Shown here: piece after piece, positions 24,537 through 32,150 of the stretch
Numbering within the stretch: the stretch's first letter is position 1
Layout: each line of letters opens with the position of its first letter
NCBI RefSeq assembly: GCF_003054285.1
Contig: NZ_QBKS01000001.1
Span: 2,232,001-2,296,000, forward strand
DNA length: 64,000 nt
Reading direction: 5' to 3'
Source: Litoreibacter ponti
GTDB lineage: Bacteria > Pseudomonadota > Alphaproteobacteria > Rhodobacterales > Rhodobacteraceae
Notes under the pieces: generated by a model
The model's database searches: none
Seen by the model: only the letters and a program-made list of their open reading frames with translations
Told to the model about the DNA's origin: nothing
Program-made: the position numbers and the translations under genes

Positions 24537-25825
24537 GCGGCCACAAGCCGTTCATCGCGCGCGGCGATGGCCCGCGCCACATCGAGGCCCGAGGAAAACC
24601 CGTCCTCGTGAAAGCCATTTTTCATCCATGCGCCACAGAACCACGTCCGGTTCGTGCCGTTCATGGCCGAGATCGTCTTCTGCGCCTGCAACGCCGCCAG
24701 ATCGTAGACGGGGTGGTGGAAGGTGCGGGTTTCGTAGATCAACTCTTCGCGAATGTTGCGCGTGTTGTTGAGCGTCACGAACAGCGGGTCGTCATGGGGG
24801 ATCGGCTGCAGCGAGTTCATCCAATAGGTCAGGTCGATCCGGTCGGTGCGTTTGACCACATCTTCGCAATAGACCCAGCTGGCCCAGACTTTGCGGCGCT
24901 TGGGCATCATCGACGTGTCGGCATGCAGTACCGCCTCGTTGGGCTGGTAGCGCACCGCGCCCAGCTGCGCGCGCTCCATCTTGGACGCGTCCGCCAGCAT
25001 CGACAGCGCTTGGTCCGAGTGGGAGGCGAAGACGACCTCGTCAAACCGCTCCGGCGTGCCGCCTTCGCAGGTCACTTCGACTCGCTCGCCGCGCGTGACG
25101 GCCTTCACCGGCGCACCAAGTCGCAGGTCCACGCCCTGGTCCCGCAACGCGGATTCCAGCTTGGTGACATACTGGATCGATCCGCCCTTGACCGTGTACC
25201 ACTGGTGCTGGCCTTCGTAGTCCAGCAGCGCGTGGTTCTTCATAAAGCGCACCAGCGCTTGGGCCGGGAAATCCATCATCCGGGAAACCGGCGTCGACCA
25301 GATCGCGCCGGTGAAGGGCAGCAAATACTTGTCGCGGAACCACGTGCCCGTGCCCAGCTGCCCCAGCATCTCGCCGATCGAAATGTCGGGGTCTTTCGCC
25401 ACCCGCAGAGCGTGCTTGTTGAACTTCACAATGTCACGCACCATCCGCAGGAAGCGCGGGTCCACCGCGTTGCGGCGCTGCGCGAAGATCGCGTCAACCG
25501 AGTGCAGCGCGTATTCCAGCTTGCCGCCCTTCATCGAGGCGCCGAAGCTCATGTTGCTCTCGGTAGTCTCGACGCCCAGCTCGGCAAACAGCTCCACAAG
25601 GTGGGGGTAGTTGACCGTGTTGTAGACGATGAAGCCCATATCCACCGGCTGATCGCCCCGCTTGCCTGCGGTGACAGTGCAGGCGTGGCCGCCCAGGCGC
25701 GACTCGGCCTCGAACAGGACAACGCGGTGGGATTTCGACAGGGCGTGCGCCGCCCCCATGCCCGAGATGCCGCCCCCGATGACGGCGATGCGTTTGGGGG
25801 CGGTGATAAGTGGTTCAAAGGGCAT
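24533..25825 (-). CDS. FAD-dependent amine oxidase-like flavoprotein of the furan fatty acid locus
   Basis: A 430-residue flavoprotein. The Rossmann motif VIGGGISGMGAAHAL and LFEAESRLGGHACTV bind FAD; DEVVFASHSDQAL and the NTRNIREELIYETRTFHHPVYD region are typical of the NAD(P)-binding flavin amine oxidase-like family paired with DUF1365. The homologue at this place in R. sphaeroides (RSP_1091) is RpoE-dependent and required for furan fatty acid formation on phospholipid chains. The start at 25825 puts the nucleotide-binding motif near the N-terminus and leaves a 240-base divergent region to rpoE. Confidence 0.87.
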   Translation of the reverse strand: MPFEPLITAPKRIAVIGGGISGMGAAHALSKSHRVVLFEAESRLGGHACTVTAGKRGDQPVDMGFIVYNTVNYPHLVELFAELGVETTESNMSFGASMKGGKLEYALHSVDAIFAQRRNAVDPRFLRMVRDIVKFNKHALRVAKDPDISIGEMLGQLGTGTWFRDKYLLPFTGAIWSTPVSRMMDFPAQALVRFMKNHALLDYEGQHQWYTVKGGSIQYVTKLESALRDQGVDLRLGAPVKAVTRGERVEVTCEGGTPERFDEVVFASHSDQALSMLADASKMERAQLGAVRYQPNEAVLHADTSMMPKRRKVWASWVYCEDVVKRTDRIDLTYWMNSLQPIPHDDPLFVTLNNTRNIREELIYETRTFHHPVYDLAALQAQKTISAMNGTNRTWFCGAWMKNGFHEDGFSSGLDVARAIAARDERLVAA

Positions 25826-25929
25826 TCGTGTCTCCGATAGTGGACAGGTGTCAACTTGAGATGACACTCTGCGCAGTAGATTTACAACCACTACGGATGC
25901 CAGCGCCAATTGGATTGAAGAGAAATCAT

Positions 25930-25959
25930 TGATCCACTTCCCAATTGCGTGCGTAAGAT
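25930..25959 (+). promoter_or_regulatory. RpoE (ECF11) promoter driving rpoE-chrR
   Basis: TGATCC (25930-25935), an 18-base spacer, then TAAGAT (25954-25959) exactly matches the RpoE consensus of R. sphaeroides. The predicted transcription start is about 25965, so rpoE must be translated from a codon downstream of that point. The arrangement means rpoE is autoactivated. Confidence 0.85.
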
Positions 25960-26068
25960 GTGTATGTTGACGGGAGACAACACCTTCCAGCCCGCCGAGG
26001 ACGCCGCTGCCACTGCGCAGAGCGCCGTGGCTATGCTGGCCAGAACGAACAAGGCGAAGAGACGCAAA

Positions 26069-26617
26069 GTGTCCCGCAACGTGAAAGATGACCTGCGATG
26101 GGTCGAATGTGTTCAGCGAATTCGGGACGCCCAGGACAGGGCAGCCTTCGCTGAGATATTCCGACACTTCGCGCCGCGGGTGAAGGCGTTCTTGATGAAG
26201 TCGGGAACGGATGCAGGGATGGCAGAAGAGTGCGCGCAGGATGTGATGGCGACGCTCTGGCACAAAAGCCACCTGTTTGACCCCGCACGGGCGTCGGTGA
26301 GCACCTGGGTGTTCACCATCGCGCGAAACCGGCGGATCGACATGCTGCGCAAGCAGCGGCGGCCCGAGCCGGACGAGTTAACATGGGGCCCAGAGCCGGA
26401 GCCGGAAGCGGCCGACGTGATGGAGCTGCAACAGGAGAGTGCCCGGTTGGCCGAAGCCTTGGCTGAGCTGCCGGAAAAACAGAGGGATCTGGTCCAAAAG
26501 GCCTTTTTCGGGGACCTGTCGCATAGCGAGATTGCGGCGGAAACTGGCCTGCCATTGGGCACGATCAAATCGAGGATACGTTTGGCGCTGGAACGACTGC
26601 GCCATGCAATGAAGTGA
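26069..26617 (+). CDS. rpoE: ECF sigma factor RpoE (ECF11, singlet-oxygen response)
   Basis: An ECF sigma factor of about 182 residues. Sigma2 is seen in FRHFAPRVKAFLMKSG...EECAQDVMATLWHKSHLFDPARASVSTWVFTIARNRRIDMLRK, sigma4 in LPEKQRDLVQKAFFGDLSHSEIAAETGLPLGTIKSRIRLALERL. It closely resembles R. sphaeroides RpoE, which responds to singlet oxygen. The reading frame stays open to 25949, but the promoter's transcription start rules out those early codons; GTG at 26069 (weak GAAGAG site) or ATG at 26033 are the realistic starts, and GTG gives the usual length. It is followed directly by its anti-sigma factor gene. Confidence 0.93.
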   Translation: MSRNVKDDLRWVECVQRIRDAQDRAAFAEIFRHFAPRVKAFLMKSGTDAGMAEECAQDVMATLWHKSHLFDPARASVSTWVFTIARNRRIDMLRKQRRPEPDELTWGPEPEPEAADVMELQQESARLAEALAELPEKQRDLVQKAFFGDLSHSEIAAETGLPLGTIKSRIRLALERLRHAMK

Positions 26618-26625
26618 ACGGGAAA

Positions 26626-27279
26626 ATGGATCAGATCAAACATCATCTGAACGACCAGCTGTTGCTGTCCTATGCGGCCGGCAATCTGCCAGAGGCGTTC
26701 AATCTAGTCGTCGCCACACACATAACGATGTGCGACGAATGCCGTGCACGGCTGGGCGCATTTGAAGCCGTCGGCGGTGTCATGCTGCAAGACGCGGTGC
26801 CCGCATCCGCCAACCAACTGCCCGAGGTTGATCTTGACGCCACCATGGCGCGGATCGAACGCGGGTCGAAAGACGAAATTCGCGTTGCGGCCAAATCTGG
26901 CGAGCTACCCGCGGCATTACATGATTACATCGGTGGCAGTCTCGCGGATGTGAAATGGCGTTCCGTCGGGATGGGCGTGCGGCAGGCGATCCTGCCGACC
27001 TCCAAGGACGCGTCCGTGCGGCTGTTGTATATCCCCGCGGGGACCAAAGTTCCGGATCACGGTCATCGCGGGATGGAGCTGACACTCGTATTGCAAGGCG
27101 CGTTCCGCGACGAGCATGATCGTTTCGGCCCCGGCGACATCGAGATCGCGACCGAGGAAGATGAACACACTCCCATTGCCGAGATGGATGTGGACTGCAT
27201 TTGCCTGTCAGCGACGGACGCACCTTTGAAATTCAATGGTTTGCTGCAACGTATCGCGCAACCATTCCTGCGCATCTGA
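26626..27279 (+). CDS. chrR: Zinc anti-sigma factor ChrR
   Basis: A 217-residue ZAS-family anti-sigma factor. With the ATG at 26626 the N-terminal zinc ligands are His7, His32, Cys36 and Cys39 (HITMCDEC), and the C-terminal cupin ligands are His145, His147, Glu151 and His181. These match H6/H31/C35/C38 and H141/H143/E147/H177 of R. sphaeroides ChrR at constant offsets, so both domains should be functional: the first binds RpoE, the second senses singlet oxygen. A GTG at 26614 overlapping the rpoE stop is an alternative start adding four residues. Cotranscribed with rpoE. Confidence 0.95.
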   Translation: MDQIKHHLNDQLLLSYAAGNLPEAFNLVVATHITMCDECRARLGAFEAVGGVMLQDAVPASANQLPEVDLDATMARIERGSKDEIRVAAKSGELPAALHDYIGGSLADVKWRSVGMGVRQAILPTSKDASVRLLYIPAGTKVPDHGHRGMELTLVLQGAFRDEHDRFGPGDIEIATEEDEHTPIAEMDVDCICLSATDAPLKFNGLLQRIAQPFLRI

Positions 27280-27303
27280 GCCATTAAGCACAGTAGATTT
27301 AAG

Positions 27304-27333
27304 AAAAGGCGGGGCATCGACCCCGCCTTTTTT
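27304..27333 (+). terminator. Intrinsic terminator after chrR
   Basis: GGCGGGG (27308-27314) - CATCGA - CCCCGCC (27321-27327) followed by six T. It closes the rpoE-chrR operon 25-30 bases after the stop codon. Confidence 0.92.
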
Positions 27334-27355
27334 GCGTCAGCCGGTCGGCCGCAAC

Positions 27356-27553
27356 TCAGAAGTGCTCTTTCACCTTATCAAACAACCTCCCGTGGGGCTC
27401 TCGCTCCCGGACCGGCTGCGCCGTCCAATCGACCGCATGGCGCAGCTTAGCTGATCTGGCGTCTTCGCGCAGGCGCATATCCAGCGCATACCAGTGCCTT
27501 GACAGATGGATAATCTGCGCAAGGCACAAAAGAATGAAGGCGACCTGTAGCAT
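27356..27553 (-). CDS. Small single-TM protein downstream of a LexA box
   Basis: A 65-residue protein beginning MLQVAFILLCLAQIIHLSRH: one N-terminal membrane helix (about 2-18) followed by a charged, cytoplasm-type tail (ALDMRLREDARSAKLRHAVDW..., ending KVKEHF). The ATG at 27553 has an AGGGAG ribosome site with 11-base spacing. The frame is open further upstream to an ATG at 27640, but those codons overlap the operator. A perfect LexA box lies about 90 bases upstream. I recognise no family. The size and topology recall SOS-induced division inhibitors such as Caulobacter SidA, but no sequence match is claimed. Confidence 0.5.
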   Translation of the reverse strand: MLQVAFILLCLAQIIHLSRHWYALDMRLREDARSAKLRHAVDWTAQPVREREPHGRLFDKVKEHF

Positions 27554-27631
27554 CGGTCTTCGTCTCCCTTGGATTCTGAACTGAACGGGCGGCATGTCAG
27601 AGGTCCGCCTCGTTAAAGAAACAGTTAACAC

Positions 27632-27647
27632 CCCGTTCATGAACGGG
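27632..27647. repeat. Perfect 16-bp palindrome CCCGTTCATGAACGGG
   Basis: The 16 bases are fully self-complementary. It overlaps the left half of the LexA box at 27641-27655. The right half motif TGAACGGG also occurs at 27592-27599 and 27690-27697, giving three copies with starts 48 and 50 bases apart. Confidence 0.7.
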
Positions 27648-27655
27648 ACGTGAAC
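27641..27655 (-). promoter_or_regulatory. LexA (SOS) box, GTTC-N7-GTTC
   Basis: Read on the minus strand, GTTC-ACGTCCC-GTTC is a perfect match to the alphaproteobacterial LexA site (GTTC-N7-GTTC, as in R. sphaeroides and Caulobacter). It is upstream of the small membrane protein gene (27553) and overlaps a possible -35 (TTCACG) whose -10 would lie in TGTTAAC. The other flanking gene, rmuC, ends rather than starts here. Confidence 0.65.
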
Positions 27656-27735
27656 GAGCCGAAAAAATGTCAGAAATCTGGCGCTACGATGAACGGGTGG
27701 TGTGAGCGCGGCTTTTAATCTTGCTTTATTGCGCC

Positions 27736-28950
27736 CTATGGCTCGACAATTCGGGCCACGGGCGGCACCGTCTCAATCGCCTCGTCGGGCTCATCAAACT
27801 CAAATGTATCGAGCCGCCGCGCGCGGGTGCCGGCTTTCTCGGCGGAGATCTTGATCTCCGAGATATCCTTGGCCGCTTGCCCGAAATGCCGGTCCAGGTT
27901 TTCCACCCGCGTGCCCAGTCGGTCTACATCTTTGTAAAGCAGCCCCAGCTCGCGTCGGATCGCACCCGCCTGCTCACGCATCCGCGCGTCCTTCAGGATC
28001 GCCCGCATCGTGTTCAGCGTGGCCATGCAGGTCGTCGGCGACACGATCCAGACCCGCGCCGCGAAGCCTTCGCGCACAACCTCAGGTAGCCGCGCATGCA
28101 GCTCGGCGTAGATCGCCTCCGATGGCAGGAACATCAGCGCCCCATCGGCCGTCTCCCCGTCGAGGATATACTTCTCCGAAATCGCCTTGATATGCACCCG
28201 CACCGCGGCCCCGAAATCTCGCAGCGCCCGTTTGGTCTGCTCGGGACCCTCGGCGGCGGCCAGCATCTCGAACGCCTCGAACGGAAACTTTGCGTCGATC
28301 ACAATCGGCCCCGGAGGGTTCGGAAGGTGAATCAGACAGTCCGCCCGCTTCCCGTTCGAAAGCGTCGCCTGCATCTGGTAGGCATTCGCCGGCAGCGCCT
28401 TGGAGACGATGTCGTTGAGCTGGATTTCGCCAAACATCCCCCGCCGCTGCTTGTTCGACAGGATGTCTTGCAGCGACAGCACATCGCCCGACAGCTTCTC
28501 GATATTGCTCTGCGCACGGTCAATCGTCGCCAGCCGCTCCTGCAACTGGGTGAGGCTCTTAGTCGTCTTCTCCGAAGAGCCATGGAGCGTATCGTTCATC
28601 CGTTCTTGCAGATCAGACAGCGAGCGCGCGGATTTCATCGACGACTCGTGGAGCTTCTCGGCCATCTGCCGCTGCACCTCGGCCAGCCGAACTTCCATCG
28701 TCTGGATCGTCATGGTCTGACTTTTCGACAGGCTCTCCAGCCCGCCCGTCAGCTGCGATTGCCCTGCACCGAGGTTCTGCACGGTCTGGTTGAGCTGCCC
28801 CATCTGCATCATCATCGGCTCGACCGCCTTGGCGGATTTCAGCACCGCGCGCAGGGTGATGAAAAGGACCAACACAACGATAACTGCCGCCGCAGCGGCC
28901 AGAATGATGGGATCGTTCCATGTGTAGAATATGCCGTTAATCTCGATCAT
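27736..28950 (-). CDS. rmuC: DNA recombination protein RmuC
   Basis: A 404-residue protein with one N-terminal membrane helix (about 13-31), a long coiled-coil region (about 40-170; QLNQTVQNLGAGQSQLTGGL and repeated QER/LQER segments) and the C-terminal RmuC nuclease-like domain (KRADCLIHLPNPPGPIVIDAKFPFEAFE, ADGALMFLPSEAIYAELHARLPEVV). RmuC limits DNA inversions at short repeats and is a PD-(D/E)XK relative. Its start overlaps the mutL stop (ATGA), so it is the second gene of a mutL-rmuC unit, linking two DNA-maintenance functions. Confidence 0.93.
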   Translation of the reverse strand: MIEINGIFYTWNDPIILAAAAAVIVVLVLFITLRAVLKSAKAVEPMMMQMGQLNQTVQNLGAGQSQLTGGLESLSKSQTMTIQTMEVRLAEVQRQMAEKLHESSMKSARSLSDLQERMNDTLHGSSEKTTKSLTQLQERLATIDRAQSNIEKLSGDVLSLQDILSNKQRRGMFGEIQLNDIVSKALPANAYQMQATLSNGKRADCLIHLPNPPGPIVIDAKFPFEAFEMLAAAEGPEQTKRALRDFGAAVRVHIKAISEKYILDGETADGALMFLPSEAIYAELHARLPEVVREGFAARVWIVSPTTCMATLNTMRAILKDARMREQAGAIRRELGLLYKDVDRLGTRVENLDRHFGQAAKDISEIKISAEKAGTRARRLDTFEFDEPDEAIETVPPVARIVEP

Positions 28951-30788
28951 GTGCGTCCGAACAGCCGCTCGATATCGGCCAGTTTAAGCTCCACATAGGT
29001 GGGCCGCCCGTGATTGCATTGGCCGGAATGCGGCGTCGCTTCCATCTCGCGCAGCAGCGCGTTCATCTCGTCGGCACGCATCCAGCGGCCCGAGCGGATC
29101 GAGCCATGGCAGGCCACCCGCGAAAGCACCGCTTCGATCTTGTCGGCCACCAATTGCGTGTCACCCAGATCATCCAGCTCGTCGAGAATATCGCGCACCA
29201 TCGCTTCGGCGTTCACCTCGCCCAGAATTGCTGGCGTTTCGCGCACCGCGATGGCCCCGGCCCCGAACGGCTCCAGCGTCAGGCCGAGTTTCGACAGGGC
29301 GTCGGCATGGGTCAGCAAAGTCTCGGCGTCCGCTTCGGACATCTCGACAATTTCGGGGATCAGCAAGGCCTGCGCGGCGACGCCATTCTCTGCCATCTGG
29401 CGCTTCAGCTTTTCATACACGAGCCGTTCATGGGCCGCGTGCTGATCGACGATCACCATACCGTCGCGTGTCTGGGCAATGATGTAGTTTTCATGCACCT
29501 GCCCGCGCGCGGCGCCAAGCGGTTGCTCGGCCTCTGGTACCGGATCGGGCTCGACCACGTCGACGCGTCCGTAGACGGGCTGCGTTTCGGCAAAACCCGG
29601 GGCTTGGGCCTGATAGGACGCGCGCATCGCGGTCTGGGACGGACGGTCCATCTGGTAGATCGGGCGCTCGACCCGCTCGGGCTGGAACGCGCCCAGCGTG
29701 GCATCCGATACGGTGGTCGAGGCGCGATGCCCTGCTTCTGCCAGCGCGTGTTTCAGCGCCGAGACAATCAGCCCGCGCGCGTTGCCCGGATCGCGGAAGC
29801 GGACCTCGGCCTTGGCCGGGTGCACGTTCACGTCCACGCGGGTCGGCGGCAGTTCTAAGAACAACACGCAGGCCGGGTGGCGGTCGCGGCTGAGGAAGTC
29901 AGAATAAGCCCCGCGCAGCGCGCCGATCAGCAGCTTGTCGCGGACAGGACGCCCGTTGACGAACAGGAACTGCGCCACGTTCGAGCCGCGCGAATAGGTC
30001 GGCAGAGCGGCGAAGCCGGTCAGGGTGATGCCCTCCCGCTCCGCATCAATAGGCAAAGCATTGTCCGCGAAATCCGCACCGAGGATTGACCGCAGCCGCG
30101 CCCCGAGCGCGTCGAACATGTCGCCCGATTGCGCATCGGCGCGAAAGGATACCCGGCCGGCCTCGTCACGCGTGATATCACGCACGGTGAAGCCCACGTA
30201 GGGCTCCGCCATGGCAAGGCGTTTGACTACGTCGAGAATGGCAGCGGTTTCCGCCCGATCAGAGCGTAGGAACTTCAGCCGCGCGGGCGTGGCGTAGAAC
30301 AGGTTGCGCAGCTCGACGACCGTTCCCTTGGACAGGGCTGCAGGCTTGACCGCCCCCATCTCGCCGCCATCGACGGTGATGCTGGCCGCATCCGCGCCGT
30401 CGATCCGTGATGTGATGGTCATTCGGCCGACGGCCGCCATCGACGGCAAAGCCTCACCGCGAAAACCGAAGGTGTGGATGTTGAGCAGGTCAGAGCCGTC
30501 AATTTTCGAGGTCGCATGGCGCGACAGCGCAAGCGGCAAATCGGCGGCGGGAATGCCGTGGCCGTCATCGATGACCCGCAGCAGCGTCTTGCCCCCGTCT
30601 TTCAAACACAGCTCGATCCGGGTGGCCCCGGCATCGAGCGCGTTCTCGATCAGCTCCTTTACGGCAGAGGCCGGGCGCTCGACCACTTCGCCCGCGGCGA
30701 TGCGGTTAACGGCGACCTCGTCCAACTGCCTGATTTGAGGCCGTTTTGCGGGCTGTGCACCGCCTATGTTGGGGCTGAGGTCATTCAT
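28947..30788 (-). CDS. mutL: DNA mismatch repair protein MutL
   Basis: A 613-residue MutL. The GHKL ATPase motifs are seen in VKELIENALDAGATRIEL, LRVIDDGHGIPAADL and HATSKI, with GFRGEALPSM as motif III. The C-terminal domain has the metal site DQHAAHERLVYEKLK and the VACHGSIRSGR region, so it should retain the nicking endonuclease activity of MutL from bacteria lacking MutH. It acts with MutS to direct repair. It opens a two-gene run with rmuC. Confidence 0.97.
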   Translation of the reverse strand: MNDLSPNIGGAQPAKRPQIRQLDEVAVNRIAAGEVVERPASAVKELIENALDAGATRIELCLKDGGKTLLRVIDDGHGIPAADLPLALSRHATSKIDGSDLLNIHTFGFRGEALPSMAAVGRMTITSRIDGADAASITVDGGEMGAVKPAALSKGTVVELRNLFYATPARLKFLRSDRAETAAILDVVKRLAMAEPYVGFTVRDITRDEAGRVSFRADAQSGDMFDALGARLRSILGADFADNALPIDAEREGITLTGFAALPTYSRGSNVAQFLFVNGRPVRDKLLIGALRGAYSDFLSRDRHPACVLFLELPPTRVDVNVHPAKAEVRFRDPGNARGLIVSALKHALAEAGHRASTTVSDATLGAFQPERVERPIYQMDRPSQTAMRASYQAQAPGFAETQPVYGRVDVVEPDPVPEAEQPLGAARGQVHENYIIAQTRDGMVIVDQHAAHERLVYEKLKRQMAENGVAAQALLIPEIVEMSEADAETLLTHADALSKLGLTLEPFGAGAIAVRETPAILGEVNAEAMVRDILDELDDLGDTQLVADKIEAVLSRVACHGSIRSGRWMRADEMNALLREMEATPHSGQCNHGRPTYVELKLADIERLFGRT

Positions 30789-30805
30789 ACCCCAAGGTGT
30801 AGCAT

Positions 30806-30828
30806 GCGTGGCCGCGATTCGGCCACGC
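30806..30828. terminator. Hairpin between the M16 peptidase operon and mutL
   Basis: A 9-bp perfect stem (30806-30814 with 30820-30828) around a 5-base loop lies just after the stop of the minus-strand M16 gene. It has no clear T run on either strand, so it may be an RNA-stabilising hairpin or a weak terminator. Confidence 0.45.
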
Positions 30829-30833
30829 GCTTC

Positions 30834-32150
30834 TTAATTCGACGCGGCCAGACCTTCGGGCCGTCCGACCACCACGAAATGCAAGTTCTCGGGCTTCATC
30901 AGCCGCGCCGCAACCCGCTTGATGTCTTCACCGGTCACCGCTTCAACCTTCGCGTTGCGCGTGTTGATATAGTCGATGGGCAAGTCGTCCATCTGCATAG
31001 CGGCAAGGATCGTGGCGATCTGGCCGTTGCCGTCGAACCGCAAGGGATAGGCTCCGGTCAGGTAAGTGATCGCGGTCGAAAGCTCTTCTTCTGTCACGCC
31101 CTCGGATGCGATCTTGGCCCATTCGTCGCGGATCACGTTGATCGCCTCGGCCACCACATCGTTCGATGAAGACACCTGGCCCATCACAAGTTCCACATGC
31201 TCGCGCAGGACGAGGTAGGAGTAGACGCCATAGGTCAGCCCGCGCTTCTCGCGGACCTCTTCCATCAGCCGCGAGCCGAAGCCACCGGCCCCCAACACCT
31301 GGTTCATCACGAAGGCAGGGAAGAAGTCAGGGTCTGTGCGCTTGATCCCCTCGTGCCCGAAGAGCGCGACGGATTGCGGCGTGTCGAATTCCACGACCGT
31401 CTCGCCACCGTCCAGAAGAAACGGCGCGGGCCCCGCCTGTGGTGCGCCCTCGGCGGGCAGATCGCCCAGAAGCGTGTCGAGCAAGGCGCCCAGCTCGGCC
31501 TCGGTAATGTCCCCAACGGCACCGATATGGATGCGGTCGAGCGCCAGCAGGTCTTTGTGGGACTGGATCAGATCATCGCGGGTCAGCAGAGCCACGCTTT
31601 CCTGCGTCCCCTCGATTGCCGTGGCATAAGGGTGGTCGCCATAGGCGAGCCGGGCAAAGGTCTTTCCTGCGATGTCGTTGGGGTCCTTCAGGTCGGACGC
31701 GATGATCGACTGGACCTGCGCGCGCACCCGCTCAATCGCGTCGGGATCAAAGCGCGGGGCGTTGATCGCCTTACGAAGCAACTCTACCGATGCGTCGCGG
31801 TTCTCGGTCAGGAATTGCGCCGAGACAGAGAAGCTGTCGGGCGAGACGTCGAAATCGAATTGAAGCGCCAGCTCTTCGGCGGCGGTCGCGAACTCGGTGG
31901 AGCGCAGATCGCCCGCGCCCTCATCCAGCAGGCCGGACATCAGGTAGGCCGCGCCGCGCTTGCCGTCCCGGTCGAGCGACGCGCCGCCCTTGAAGCGAAT
32001 TTCCAGCGCCATGAACGGGATCGACGGCTCTTCCACCAACCAGGCCTTGATGCCACCGGGGGAGGTCACCTCCTTGATATCAATCGCGCTGGCAGCGTAG
32101 GCGGGCAGCGTCAGCAAGGCGAAAAAGCTCGCGGCGATGAAGCGGATCAT
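30834..32150 (-). CDS. M16 family peptidase-like protein lacking the zinc motif
   Basis: A 438-residue periplasmic protein with a signal peptide (MIRFIAASFFALLTLPAYAAS). It has the two-repeat M16 fold (GGASLDRDGKRGAAYLMSGLLDEGAG; EEVREKRGLTYGVYSYL with the R/Y motif of the second half), but the HxxEH zinc site is replaced by YLMSGLLDE, so it is non-catalytic. It matches the partner subunit of heterodimeric bacterial M16B proteases. The preceding gene encodes the active subunit, and the two overlap by ATGA. Confidence 0.9.
   Translation of the reverse strand: MIRFIAASFFALLTLPAYAASAIDIKEVTSPGGIKAWLVEEPSIPFMALEIRFKGGASLDRDGKRGAAYLMSGLLDEGAGDLRSTEFATAAEELALQFDFDVSPDSFSVSAQFLTENRDASVELLRKAINAPRFDPDAIERVRAQVQSIIASDLKDPNDIAGKTFARLAYGDHPYATAIEGTQESVALLTRDDLIQSHKDLLALDRIHIGAVGDITEAELGALLDTLLGDLPAEGAPQAGPAPFLLDGGETVVEFDTPQSVALFGHEGIKRTDPDFFPAFVMNQVLGAGGFGSRLMEEVREKRGLTYGVYSYLVLREHVELVMGQVSSSNDVVAEAINVIRDEWAKIASEGVTEEELSTAITYLTGAYPLRFDGNGQIATILAAMQMDDLPIDYINTRNAKVEAVTGEDIKRVAARLMKPENLHFVVVGRPEGLAASN

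Noticed and set aside
25949..26068. Upstream extension of the rpoE frame
   Set aside because: The predicted RpoE transcription start (about 25965) lies within it, and known RpoE proteins begin later.
27613..27629. TTAA...TTAAC pair as a CtrA site
   Set aside because: The spacing is 8 rather than the 7 bases of the CtrA consensus.
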